From an uncultured Victivallaceae bacterium (GTDB lineage Bacteria > Verrucomicrobiota > Lentisphaeria > Victivallales > Victivallaceae): a stretch of 64,000 bases of DNA. The notes under the pieces are model-generated. The model saw only the letters and a list, made by a program, of their open reading frames with translations. It was not told the origin of the DNA and ran no database searches. A program made the translations under genes and the position numbers. The stretch is from positions 124,001 to 188,000 of the forward strand of contig CALXXL010000003.1 of the NCBI GenBank assembly GCA_944392655.1, given 5' to 3'. Below, in pieces: positions 57,382 through 64,000 of this stretch. Position 1 is the stretch's first letter. Every line of letters begins with the position of its first letter.

Positions 57382-57540
57382 ATGAAAAAGATAAAGTACC
57401 GTATGCCTTCGCTGTTGCCATTTGAAGGATGGGAAACATTGGCTGCCGCTTACGAGGGGGAAAGTTTTCTGCCTCCTGATCCTGGTTGTTTTCTGCCGGG
57501 GTTGGAAAGCGACTGTGAGGAAACCGGAGCGATCGCTTAA
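57382..57540 (+). CDS. 52-residue peptide, candidate RiPP precursor
   Basis: A small frame 18 bases upstream of a radical SAM/SPASM gene, with AAGGGATG before the ATG. The N-terminus is basic (MKKIKYRMPSLLP), then EGWETLAAAYEG, and the C-terminal part is Pro/Gly-rich with two Cys and acidic residues (FLPPDPGCFLPGLESDCEE). Leader then core layout and the neighbouring enzyme suggest a ribosomally made, modified peptide. No known precursor family was recognised, and the assignment is inference from context. Confidence 0.55.
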   Translation: MKKIKYRMPSLLPFEGWETLAAAYEGESFLPPDPGCFLPGLESDCEETGAIA

Positions 57541-57558
57541 TATTGAGCGTGCGTAATT

Positions 57559-58671
57559 ATGCTTCTGCATCAGCTTGCTGCTCCGGCGAAGATCTATATA
57601 GACATCACGGCGAAGTGTAATTTACGTTGCATATATTGTTATCATTTTGACAGTCCATCGGCGGTACTGAAAGATTGCAGTACGGCTGAATGGACTTCTT
57701 TTATTGAAGAAGCCTCCCGTGCCGGGGTAATGAGTTTCAACATTTCCGGAGGGGAAGCGCTTCTGCGTCCTGATTTATTTGAAATCCTGGAGACAATTGG
57801 CCGCAACCGTATCCGTTACGAGCTGGTGACCAACGGGCTGCTGCTGACGGCGGATCATGCGGCGAAGCTGGCGGCCGGCCGGCGTTGTGATTTTGTACAG
57901 ATTTCTCTGGATGGACCGGAAGCAGTGCATGATGCGGCGCGTGGTCGTGGCAGTTATGCCGGTGCGGTGCGTGCGATCAATCACCTGCGGGAACATGGAG
58001 TTCCGGTTCGGATAAGAGCGACCATAGGCAAGCACAATCTTGGGGTGCTGGAAGAGACTGCGTCGCTGTTTTTTGATGAACTTGGTTTAAAATCCTTCAC
58101 CACCAATTGCGTAGCGATAGAGGGTCTGTGCCACAAGGAGGCGCGGAATCTGGAATTATCGCTGGACGATCTATTATATTCCATTGAAGAGCACCGCAGG
58201 GTGCTTGAGCGTTATCCGGGGCGACTATTGAGTTCGACAGGACCCTGGGGATTATATTTGAAGTGGCGTGCGCTATATCAGGCCTGGAAATCGAAGAGCA
58301 GCCGTGGCTGTTATGCTGGACATCTTGGTGGTTGCGGAGCGGTATTCAAGCAGATGGGAGTACGGGCAGATGGAGTGATGGTGCCCTGCGTACAGCTGCC
58401 TGAGTATGAGATGGGGCGGATAAATGAGACGCCATTGCTTGAAGCGTGGAATACCAGTTTAAATATGGTGCGGATCCGCCGCCGCCGGGAAGTGGAATTG
58501 AGTATTTTCCCTGAGTGCCGAGATTGTGAATATATGGGCTATTGTTTTGGTGGCTGTCCTGCGAACAGTGCGGTAGACGAACATGATAGAGGGAAAAAGG
58601 TGTGTAAATTCTGTTTAAAGGACATTGCAAACCACCTTGGTTCTGCCGAACTCAAACATTTTCTCGCCTGA
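57559..58671 (+). CDS. radical SAM/SPASM-domain protein
   Basis: A 370-residue enzyme that splits S-adenosylmethionine to a radical. The 4Fe-4S motif CNLRCIYC (CxxxCxxC) starts at residue 20, with NISGGEALLRPDLFEI and DFVQISLDGPEAVHD behind it. The C-terminal SPASM domain shows C-x7-GGC, DGVMVPCVQLPEYEMG, and CRDCEYMGYCFGGC (C-x2-C-x5-C-x3-C), then a last CKFC, for auxiliary clusters. No RRE domain is visible. Such enzymes commonly modify peptides; the 52-residue peptide is the likely substrate. Cofactor maturation (PqqE-like or AhbD-like) is an alternative. Confidence 0.85.
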   Translation: MLLHQLAAPAKIYIDITAKCNLRCIYCYHFDSPSAVLKDCSTAEWTSFIEEASRAGVMSFNISGGEALLRPDLFEILETIGRNRIRYELVTNGLLLTADHAAKLAAGRRCDFVQISLDGPEAVHDAARGRGSYAGAVRAINHLREHGVPVRIRATIGKHNLGVLEETASLFFDELGLKSFTTNCVAIEGLCHKEARNLELSLDDLLYSIEEHRRVLERYPGRLLSSTGPWGLYLKWRALYQAWKSKSSRGCYAGHLGGCGAVFKQMGVRADGVMVPCVQLPEYEMGRINETPLLEAWNTSLNMVRIRRRREVELSIFPECRDCEYMGYCFGGCPANSAVDEHDRGKKVCKFCLKDIANHLGSAELKHFLA

Positions 58672-58800
58672 TCCTGCTCTCGCAATTATTTCTATATTTT
58701 CACCAATCTATTAGTATTGATTCGTTATTGAAATTTATAAATTTAATGTTATATTTATTATACAAGCTAGAAAAAAATAGACGTAGCAAGGCAAACCAAC

Positions 58801-59109
58801 ATGACTAAAACAGAAAATAAAAGCTATTTACAATGTATTATCCTTGCTTATATGTGTAAATATAAATTAATCGAGAAGCAAACTGAGCAGAAATTAGGCG
58901 TTTGTGATACAGCGTTAACCACATAGCCAATCTACTATGGACTGGCATTACATGTAAAAAAAGCAGCAAGAATCAAATTTATTTATGCTGAAACGTTGCC
59001 GGAAATCACTCATGGCAACCATAGTAAATCCGCTATTCATAAAGGCTATAATAAAATACAAAACAATCTGAATAATGTTTTACTTATAAGACAAAGCCAA
59101 ACATCATGA
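58801..59109 (+). pseudogene. decayed small gene with in-frame TAG
   Basis: A single frame of 102 codons is broken by TAG at codon 42 (58924-58926) and otherwise open to TGA at 59107. AAGG lies before the ATG. The first part (LIEKQTEQKLGVCDTALTT) looks like a helix-turn-helix, the second is basic (LALHVKKAARIKF). It is much more AT-rich than the housekeeping genes. It fits a degraded regulator or mobile-element gene. No family was recognised. Confidence 0.4.
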
Positions 59110-59235
59110 CCAGGTATATGTCGGAATTAATCTCTACCACGATTGCTGATAGATATAAATTTCTATGCAAAAACAGGTTTTATAAATAATTGATTAGTTT
59201 GAACTAAAATTATATAATAGGAAAGCAAAGGAATA

Positions 59236-60069
59236 ATGAAAACTAGTTGTCCATGTTGCGGAGAGATCTATTACGATATACCTGATAAGTGGTTAGGTCA
59301 AAAAGCCCGTTGTGAACATTGCGGCAAAGAGTTTACCGTTCAGATCTATTATCCACCGCCACCCGAACCGGTAAAACCGGAGTTTTTTATAGAGGTGACC
59401 TGTCCTATTTGCAAAAATAAATTTGATGTATCCGAATCATCTATAGGAAAATCGTATACCTGTCCAAAATGCGGCAACAATTTCCTCTCTTTCTGTGAAA
59501 TACCCCAAAATGTGGTTTCATTTACTTGTACCTATTGTCACAAACAACAAACAATTCCCAAAGAAAAAGCCTCGCGTAATAATGGTGGAATTATTAGTTG
59601 TGCATATTGTAAAGAAATATATTCAGGTAATAAGTTCTCTTTAATCAAAATTCCTTTAAAACCTTCCAGATCATCTAAACGGACCTCTCAACCTGCAACT
59701 ACACATTCTGTAAATCATCAATCTGTGCCGTCTCCGTCTGGTTCCATCTCCTATTCACGCGATCCGGGAATATATATTCTACTTGCTCTCTTGTTTGGTG
59801 GCCTTGGCGCGCACAATCTTTACGCAAAGGAAAATAGCAAGTTTGTATTTAAGTTAATAATGAGTGGTTTGACTCTCGTTTGCTCTATTGCGGCAATAGC
59901 TAATCAGCCTTCGGTGGAATATAACAGATATACCTATTCTGTAACCACTCATACGCCTGGGGCCTATCCTATTTGTATGTTTTTTATTTTCCTGTGCGCT
60001 GTAATAAATCTCATTGCGATTTTCGCCGACATTATAAACGCCGATGCAAACTGCAAAGGTCATTTATGA
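59236..60069 (+). CDS. zinc-ribbon and TM2-domain membrane protein
   Basis: A 277-residue protein. The N-terminal half has four CxxC-pair modules (CPCCGEIYYD ... CEHCGKEF; CPICKNKF ... CPKCGNNF; CTYCHKQQ; CAYCKEIY), of the MJ0042-type zinc ribbon. A Ser/Thr-rich linker leads to two membrane segments with a TM2-type layout (YILLALLFGGLGAHNLYAKE and a later LVCSIAAIA / FFIFLCAVINLIAIFA). This pairing is common in PVC bacteria. The function is unknown. Confidence 0.75.
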   Translation: MKTSCPCCGEIYYDIPDKWLGQKARCEHCGKEFTVQIYYPPPPEPVKPEFFIEVTCPICKNKFDVSESSIGKSYTCPKCGNNFLSFCEIPQNVVSFTCTYCHKQQTIPKEKASRNNGGIISCAYCKEIYSGNKFSLIKIPLKPSRSSKRTSQPATTHSVNHQSVPSPSGSISYSRDPGIYILLALLFGGLGAHNLYAKENSKFVFKLIMSGLTLVCSIAAIANQPSVEYNRYTYSVTTHTPGAYPICMFFIFLCAVINLIAIFADIINADANCKGHL

Positions 60070-60310
60070 AATATCTTATTTACGCGGGGATTCCGAAACG
60101 CGCCCCATTCAGCGAAGGGAAATGCCTATCGATATGCATCTGAAATACTGTCGCCGCTATATTGGCTGATAGGAAAAACTGCCAGGCCACACATCGTTAA
60201 GAAATTACATCCGAAAACGCCTGTCTTCAATCATTTTAAATATGAATAATAGATAACAAATTATTCTTAACAGAAGTATTATCGGCGGAAGTTCGGCTAA
60301 TTGTGATAAA

Positions 60311-60386
60311 TGGCATCCCCACAGGGATTCGAACCCTGGTTGCCGGGATGAAAACCCGGTGTCCTAGGCCTCTAGACGATAGGGAC
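60311..60386 (-). tRNA. trnE: tRNA-Glu (TTC anticodon)
   Basis: A 76-base cloverleaf with encoded CCA. The acceptor stem GTCCCTA / TGGGGAT carries a G-T first pair; T-arm GTTCGAATC; anticodon stem CCGGG / CCCGG encloses TTTTCAT, reading TTC. Confidence 0.95.
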
Positions 60387-60453
60387 GCTTGACAGGGATA
60401 TAATATAACGCCTGACCGGCGTTTGTCAAGCTCAAAAAGAGTAAAAAATGGAA

Positions 60454-61074
60454 TTAACTGTTTAATTTCTGCAAACCGAGCCGTAACAGATTGCTGGAAT
60501 TGATCTCCTCCGGCGGTACAGTTGCGGCGATCTCATGAAGGGCGGCAGTAGCGGCATCCTGCTTATATCCGAGCCGAACCAGGGCGAGGACGGCATCCGA
60601 TATGGCGTTGGCGTCAACGCCGTCGGGCAGTTTGGGAGCGGAGGAGGATGGCAGACCGGCCACGGCTGACACCGCTTCAAGTTTACCATTCAGCTCCACT
60701 ACAATTCTCTCGGCGGTACGTTTGCCGATGCCGCTGATTTTGCTTAATGCTGCGATATTCTTTTCGGCGACGGCGCGGCAGAAGTTGTCGACTGGCAATC
60801 CGGACAGGATACTCAAAGCGAGTTTGCCGCCTACGCCGCTCACGCCCAACAGAGCTTCAAAGAGCCGTTTCTCCTGAATGGACGCAAACCCGAACAAAGT
60901 TATTGCGTCCTCTCTGACCTGGGTATAGACATAGATATCGACGTTATCGCCCTCGCCGCCAAGCTGGTCATATGTACTCATGGGGATAAGCAGTTCATAT
61001 CCGACGCCATGAACATTGACAACCAGTCGTGAAAACTCTTTCTCCCAGATTTCGCCCTGTAATCTTGCGATCAT
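60454..61074 (-). CDS. ruvA: Holliday junction branch migration subunit RuvA
   Basis: Binds four-way junctions and loads RuvB. The N-terminal OB domain is MIARLQGEIWEKEF with VNVHGVGYELLIP, the tandem helix-hairpin-helix motifs are LLGVSGVGGKLALSIL and LSKISGIGKRTAERIVVEL, and a C-terminal RuvB-contact helix bundle ends the 206 residues. It starts one base over the nadC stop. ruvB and ruvC are not adjacent. Confidence 0.95.
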   Translation of the reverse strand: MIARLQGEIWEKEFSRLVVNVHGVGYELLIPMSTYDQLGGEGDNVDIYVYTQVREDAITLFGFASIQEKRLFEALLGVSGVGGKLALSILSGLPVDNFCRAVAEKNIAALSKISGIGKRTAERIVVELNGKLEAVSAVAGLPSSSAPKLPDGVDANAISDAVLALVRLGYKQDAATAALHEIAATVPPEEINSSNLLRLGLQKLNS

Positions 61075-61949
61075 TATGCGTTGCTCTCTTCCGGGAGGAT
61101 ATCCATGGAGATATCAGCGGCCTTAACCGAATGAGTCAAAGCTCCCGCTGAGACGAAATCGACGCCTATTTTTCCGATGCGCGGCAATCTTTCCAGGGTG
61201 ATACCGCCGGACGCCTCCAATTTAGCGCGTCGGTTATTCATTTTCACCGCCTCAGCCATCATCTCATCGGACATATTGTCGAGGAGGATATAATCAGCGT
61301 TGGCTTCGAGAGCCTCCGCCACTTCGCTAAGGTTATCCGCCTCCACTTCCACTTCGAGCTGTGGATACATCTCTCTGGCTCTGGCCACGCTGCGTGCGAT
61401 ACCGCCAGCGCCTTCGAGTCCTGCGAGTTCGCGGTGGTTATCTTTAATCATGATGCGGTCAAAGAGGCCGATTCTATGGTTGGTAGCGCCCCCCACAGCC
61501 ACGGCATATTTTTCCAGATTACGATATCCGGGGGTAGTTTTTCTGGTATCGAGGATTTTGGTATTGGTTCCGCTGAGAGCCTGAGCGTACTTATGCGCGG
61601 TAGTTGCCACGCCGCACAATCTCTGCAGGAAATTCAAAGCGGTTCTCTCCGCGGCGAGCAGAGCTCTTGCGGGGCCGGATATTCTGGCCATAACGGTACC
61701 TGGCTGACAGAGATCGCCCTCATTAACCATTGCGTTAAAAGTAATGCTGCGGTCGAGTTTAGCGAACACTCTTGCTGCCACCGGCAAACCTGCGCACACG
61801 CACTCCTCCTTGGCTTTCAGGACAGCCACAGCGGCCATACCTGCGGGGATAACAGCCTGAGTAGTAGTATCGCCCAAATCGCCCAAATCCTCACTTATTG
61901 CCAAAGCTATAAGTTCATCAACCCGTTCAAAATTAATTTCAGGAATCAT
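61074..61949 (-). CDS. nadC: nicotinate-nucleotide pyrophosphorylase (carboxylating)
   Basis: Quinolinate phosphoribosyltransferase in NAD synthesis, 291 residues. Motifs: AISEDLGDLGDTTTQAVIP, AERTALNFLQRLCGVAT, ILDTRKTTPGYRNLEKYAV, GLFDRIMIKDNH and LEASGGITLERL. GAGG 8 bases before ATG 61949 fixes the start. It is coupled to ruvA. Confidence 0.96.
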   Translation of the reverse strand: MIPEINFERVDELIALAISEDLGDLGDTTTQAVIPAGMAAVAVLKAKEECVCAGLPVAARVFAKLDRSITFNAMVNEGDLCQPGTVMARISGPARALLAAERTALNFLQRLCGVATTAHKYAQALSGTNTKILDTRKTTPGYRNLEKYAVAVGGATNHRIGLFDRIMIKDNHRELAGLEGAGGIARSVARAREMYPQLEVEVEADNLSEVAEALEANADYILLDNMSDEMMAEAVKMNNRRAKLEASGGITLERLPRIGKIGVDFVSAGALTHSVKAADISMDILPEESNA

Positions 61950-61959
61950 ATGTTTTGCC

Positions 61960-62367
61960 TCACTTCTTCTCCGGGAGCCACTGTGACTGCCAAATATATT
62001 CACAAAAAGTAGTATCGTTAAAATAGTTGCCGTAATCGAATCCGAGAGAAATAATATCGGTGATGCCGGAAAACGCGCGCATAACGGTAAGACCGCTGCC
62101 GATAACGGCGCCATTGATAAATCCCCAGAAAGGCATTTCGCTGTTGCAATATATCAACCCGCGTGGGATTTCGACAAAGCAAGTTCCGATATTAATCAAC
62201 CCTCTGCCCATATTTTCGAAGTTGCTGTTGCCCTGATTTCCGGTCTGGGCGGTAGCAGCAGCGGACTCACTTTCCACTGCCGGGGCAACATTGTCCTCAT
62301 CCGCGGCGAAACACAAACCATTATGCAGGATAACACCTGTAATCACAAGCAATAAAAATTTTTTCAT
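61960..62367 (-). CDS. TIGR04073-type exosortase-associated secreted protein
   Basis: A 135-residue exported protein with a cleavable signal peptide ending in CFAADE. The mature part has MGRGLINIGTCFVEIPRGLI, then FWGFINGAVIGSGLTVMRAF and a C-terminal aromatic stretch. The RGLxNI ... E-P-RG pattern matches the family that InterPro calls exosortase system-associated, TIGR04073. Its exact role is unknown. No exosortase gene is in the window. Confidence 0.7.
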   Translation of the reverse strand: MKKFLLLVITGVILHNGLCFAADEDNVAPAVESESAAATAQTGNQGNSNFENMGRGLINIGTCFVEIPRGLIYCNSEMPFWGFINGAVIGSGLTVMRAFSGITDIISLGFDYGNYFNDTTFCEYIWQSQWLPEKK

Positions 62368-62370
62368 CTA

Positions 62371-63051
62371 TTATTCTCCTGTAATAATATTTTCGAAATC
62401 GCACCTCTGCGCCTGCCATATAAACTTACCGGTCTCGGTTTTATCGAGTTCTCCGTTTGAATCTTTAAGCAGAGTACATGCATCAACGCCGAACGGCTTA
62501 ACGGTTTTCACTGCCTGAATAACATTTTCCGCACTCAATCTGCCGCTGAGAATCACCGGCAGCGGGGAGTGCTGCACATAGTTTCCGCCCGCCTCCCATG
62601 CGTAACACTTGTTCTGCGATTCCACGCCGACGATATCATTTGCCAGATTATAGCAGTCAAGATTAACCGCATCTATCAGCGGGATTAAATTAGCCATTTC
62701 CAGGTCATCCATCAAATGGTGGACATATTCGGTATAAATAATTTTCCCGGTTCTGGGCAATTTATCTTTCAATTTTATCAACTCATCAAACGGGCAGTTA
62801 TTAATCTGGACAGAATATATTTCGGTATTAGCCATTACTTCATATATTGCCTCGGCGGAATTAAGGTTGGTAACCAGTACCGGGGTAATATATACGGGCA
62901 GAGCCTCTGCGAGTCTTCTGGCGGTGCTTGGCAGGATAAAATTCTTACCGGGGAAAAGCTGACCTACCTGAAATCCCACGGCATCGGCGCCGCACTCCAC
63001 GGCGCATTGAAGTTCCGTCTCATTTTTTATTCCGCAAACTTTAACTCTCAT
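62371..63051 (-). CDS. TrpF-like protein (phosphoribosylanthranilate isomerase), divergent
   Basis: A 226-residue TIM-barrel protein with the TrpF start VKVCGIKNETEL (catalytic Cys expected here) and the C-terminal LSGRLSAENVIQAV. The usual VQLHG is VQINN and the GVD(V)SSGVE phosphate-loop motif is GVDACTLLKDSNG, both off the consensus. It may be a true but divergent TrpF or a relative with another substrate. It overlaps coaX by 4 bases and has no other trp gene nearby. Confidence 0.7.
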   Translation of the reverse strand: MRVKVCGIKNETELQCAVECGADAVGFQVGQLFPGKNFILPSTARRLAEALPVYITPVLVTNLNSAEAIYEVMANTEIYSVQINNCPFDELIKLKDKLPRTGKIIYTEYVHHLMDDLEMANLIPLIDAVNLDCYNLANDIVGVESQNKCYAWEAGGNYVQHSPLPVILSGRLSAENVIQAVKTVKPFGVDACTLLKDSNGELDKTETGKFIWQAQRCDFENIITGE

Positions 63052-63770
63052 ATATCACCATTAAATTCCCATGCGCGCAGGATCCCCCGTAAAGTAAAAT
63101 CCCATCCGCCGTCAATCATGTTATCGATGTATCTTTTAAAGAATCCGAAATCTCCTCCGGTTCCGATAATGGCAGGGGTACTGCCTTCAATTGTATTAAG
63201 GATTGACTCCAGAACGCACTTAACGCTGCCAATAACACCCCGGTCAACGCCGAGTAAAATTGCCTCTCTGGTATTCCGTCCGATCTCCGGGATGCAGCTT
63301 TCGCCGCATGCGATCAGCGGCAGCTGAGCGGTACCGGCATTCAATGCCTTTCTAAGCAGAGCTCTTCCCGGCATTATTGCCCCTCCGGCGAATCTCCGTT
63401 TGGCGTCGACGACTTCAAAAGTAATCGCGGTGCCGAAATCGATTACAATAACAGGCAGATTACCATATTCCATTGCGGCGACTGCATTAGCCAACCGGTC
63501 AGCGCCTACGGTAGAAGAATCAATTCTGGATAAATCCATACCGCCGCAATGTTCCGGATCGACCAGAAAAGCCCCCTTCTTCCGCAGGACATCGCTCCAT
63601 TGCGGAACAACGCTTGCCGCGGCAATTTTCTTTTCTGTCTTAATCACCATTTCCGGATCGGCGTCTCCTGTGGGTATACTTTTCACCCCATCAGCTTCTG
63701 CGATTTGGATATGGGTATTGCCTACGTTCAGCAGAGTAAGGCCTTCCGGAATCATCAAAGATTTGTGCAT
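63048..63770 (-). CDS. coaX: type III pantothenate kinase
   Basis: First step of coenzyme A synthesis. Motif 2 is VGADRLANAVAA and motif 3 is VIDFGTAITFEVVD (catalytic Asp present). A later FAGGAIMPGRALLRKAL is typical. Motif 1, usually DxGNT, reads NVGNT here, so the Asp that binds ATP and metal is Asn. The start could also be the ATG at 63755. The gene overlaps trpF-like by 4 bases. Confidence 0.85.
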   Translation of the reverse strand: MHKSLMIPEGLTLLNVGNTHIQIAEADGVKSIPTGDADPEMVIKTEKKIAAASVVPQWSDVLRKKGAFLVDPEHCGGMDLSRIDSSTVGADRLANAVAAMEYGNLPVIVIDFGTAITFEVVDAKRRFAGGAIMPGRALLRKALNAGTAQLPLIACGESCIPEIGRNTREAILLGVDRGVIGSVKCVLESILNTIEGSTPAIIGTGGDFGFFKRYIDNMIDGGWDFTLRGILRAWEFNGDI

Positions 63771-63774
63771 AATC

Positions 63775-64000
63775 TCAAAGGAACTTTTTAAATTCAGGAT
63801 TTTTATTCAACTCCTGAACCAGCTCTTTAACCCGTTGAGCGGACTGTTCTGCGCATACCAGAGTAGCATCATCGGTATGAACGATAATAAGGTTGCGGAC
63901 ATCGATAGCCGCCACGAGGTGGTTTGGGCTTGACACAATCATTGAATCAGTGGTATCCAGACAAGCCACCAATCCGCGGATGATATTGTTATCAGCGTTT
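63775..64000 (-). CDS. mannose-1-phosphate guanylyltransferase, 3' part
   Basis: The frame continues beyond the window on its 5' side. The visible 74 residues are the C-terminus of a GDP-mannose pyrophosphorylase (ManC/RfbM type): VAAIDVRNLIIVHTDDATLV, then CAEQSAQRVKELVQELNK. In this family the LIVVDT-DALLV strand follows the nucleotidyltransferase core. GDP-mannose made here would feed sugar-nucleotide or LPS pathways. Confidence 0.8.
   Translation of the reverse strand, partial: NADNNIIRGLVACLDTTDSMIVSSPNHLVAAIDVRNLIIVHTDDATLVCAEQSAQRVKELVQELNKNPEFKKFL

Noticed and set aside
58924-58926. Possible recoding (for example pyrrolysine) at the TAG codon
   Set aside because: No tRNA or synthetase for amber decoding is in the window, several genes here end in TAG, and the flanking sequence looks decayed.
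60066-60143. 25-codon frame overlapping the stop of the zinc-ribbon/TM2 gene
   Set aside because: The ATGA overlap is suggestive, but the product is very short, without motifs or a following gene; it may be a remnant only.

Overview
The window is a dense stretch of bacterial chromosome from a Gram-negative bacterium with an outer membrane. It carries BamA, the Kdo pathway (kdsA, kdsB, kdsC), heptose activation enzymes, Lpt transport proteins and a LpxJ-type acyltransferase. An exosortase-associated TIGR04073-type protein, an MJ0042-type zinc-ribbon plus TM2 protein, a ThyX-based dTMP route and a Gfo/Idh/MocA enzyme fit the PVC superphylum. I lean towards Lentisphaerota (Victivallales-like), but this is inferred from family content and was not tested by phylogeny.

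Layout. 1-4.2 kb (+): end of rplY, then pth, rpsF, ssb, rpsR, rplI and dnaB, a classic translation and replication cluster. 4.2-8.6 kb (+): bamA, a Sel1-like lipoprotein and an FMN-binding PNPOx-family protein. 8.6-14.3 kb (+): HAD phosphatase, a CPA2 antiporter with CBS domains, a solitary hisH, nth, a lipid A acyltransferase-like gene and purM. 14.4-23.5 kb (+): an AI-2E-type permease with an extra N-terminal domain, hldA, kdsB, kdsA, kdsC, a large LptA-like protein, lptB and hpf, many translationally coupled. 23.5-25.4 kb: a flavodoxin-ferredoxin fusion (EFR1 type) convergent with a class V aminotransferase.

25.6-46 kb (-) is the main gene-expression supercluster, read right to left: tRNA-Leu, tRNA-Thr, tuf, rpmG, tRNA-Trp, secE, nusG, rplK, rplA, rplJ, rplL, rpoB, rpoC, rpsL, rpsG, fusA, rpsJ, then rplC, rplD, rplW, rplB, rpsS and a strong terminator. 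The S10 operon therefore stops after rpsS. Several leaders hold hairpins that look like autoregulatory or attenuation sites. 46-49 kb (-): a lipoprotein, thyX and mnmE. 49.1-52.7 kb (+): leuS, dCMP deaminase and hldC, overlapping a convergent SGNH hydrolase.

53.3-60.3 kb is a more AT-rich accessory region. It holds two divergent XRE-type regulators with shared ATACTTAA boxes, a Cys-rich HTH protein with a coiled-coil gene nested in its 3' end, an RRM protein whose leader can form two mutually exclusive hairpins, an oxidoreductase, a 29-residue protein with a near-perfect Shine-Dalgarno, and a 52-residue peptide directly upstream of a radical SAM/SPASM enzyme (a candidate RiPP locus). A decayed small gene and a zinc-ribbon/TM2 membrane protein follow. 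60.3-64 kb (-): tRNA-Glu, ruvA, nadC, the TIGR04073-type protein, a divergent trpF, coaX and the 3' end of a mannose-1-phosphate guanylyltransferase gene.

Most of the window is conserved housekeeping sequence. The best candidates for something undescribed are the peptide/radical SAM pair, the 29-residue protein, the switch-like leader of the RRM gene, and the regulator pair with its boxes.
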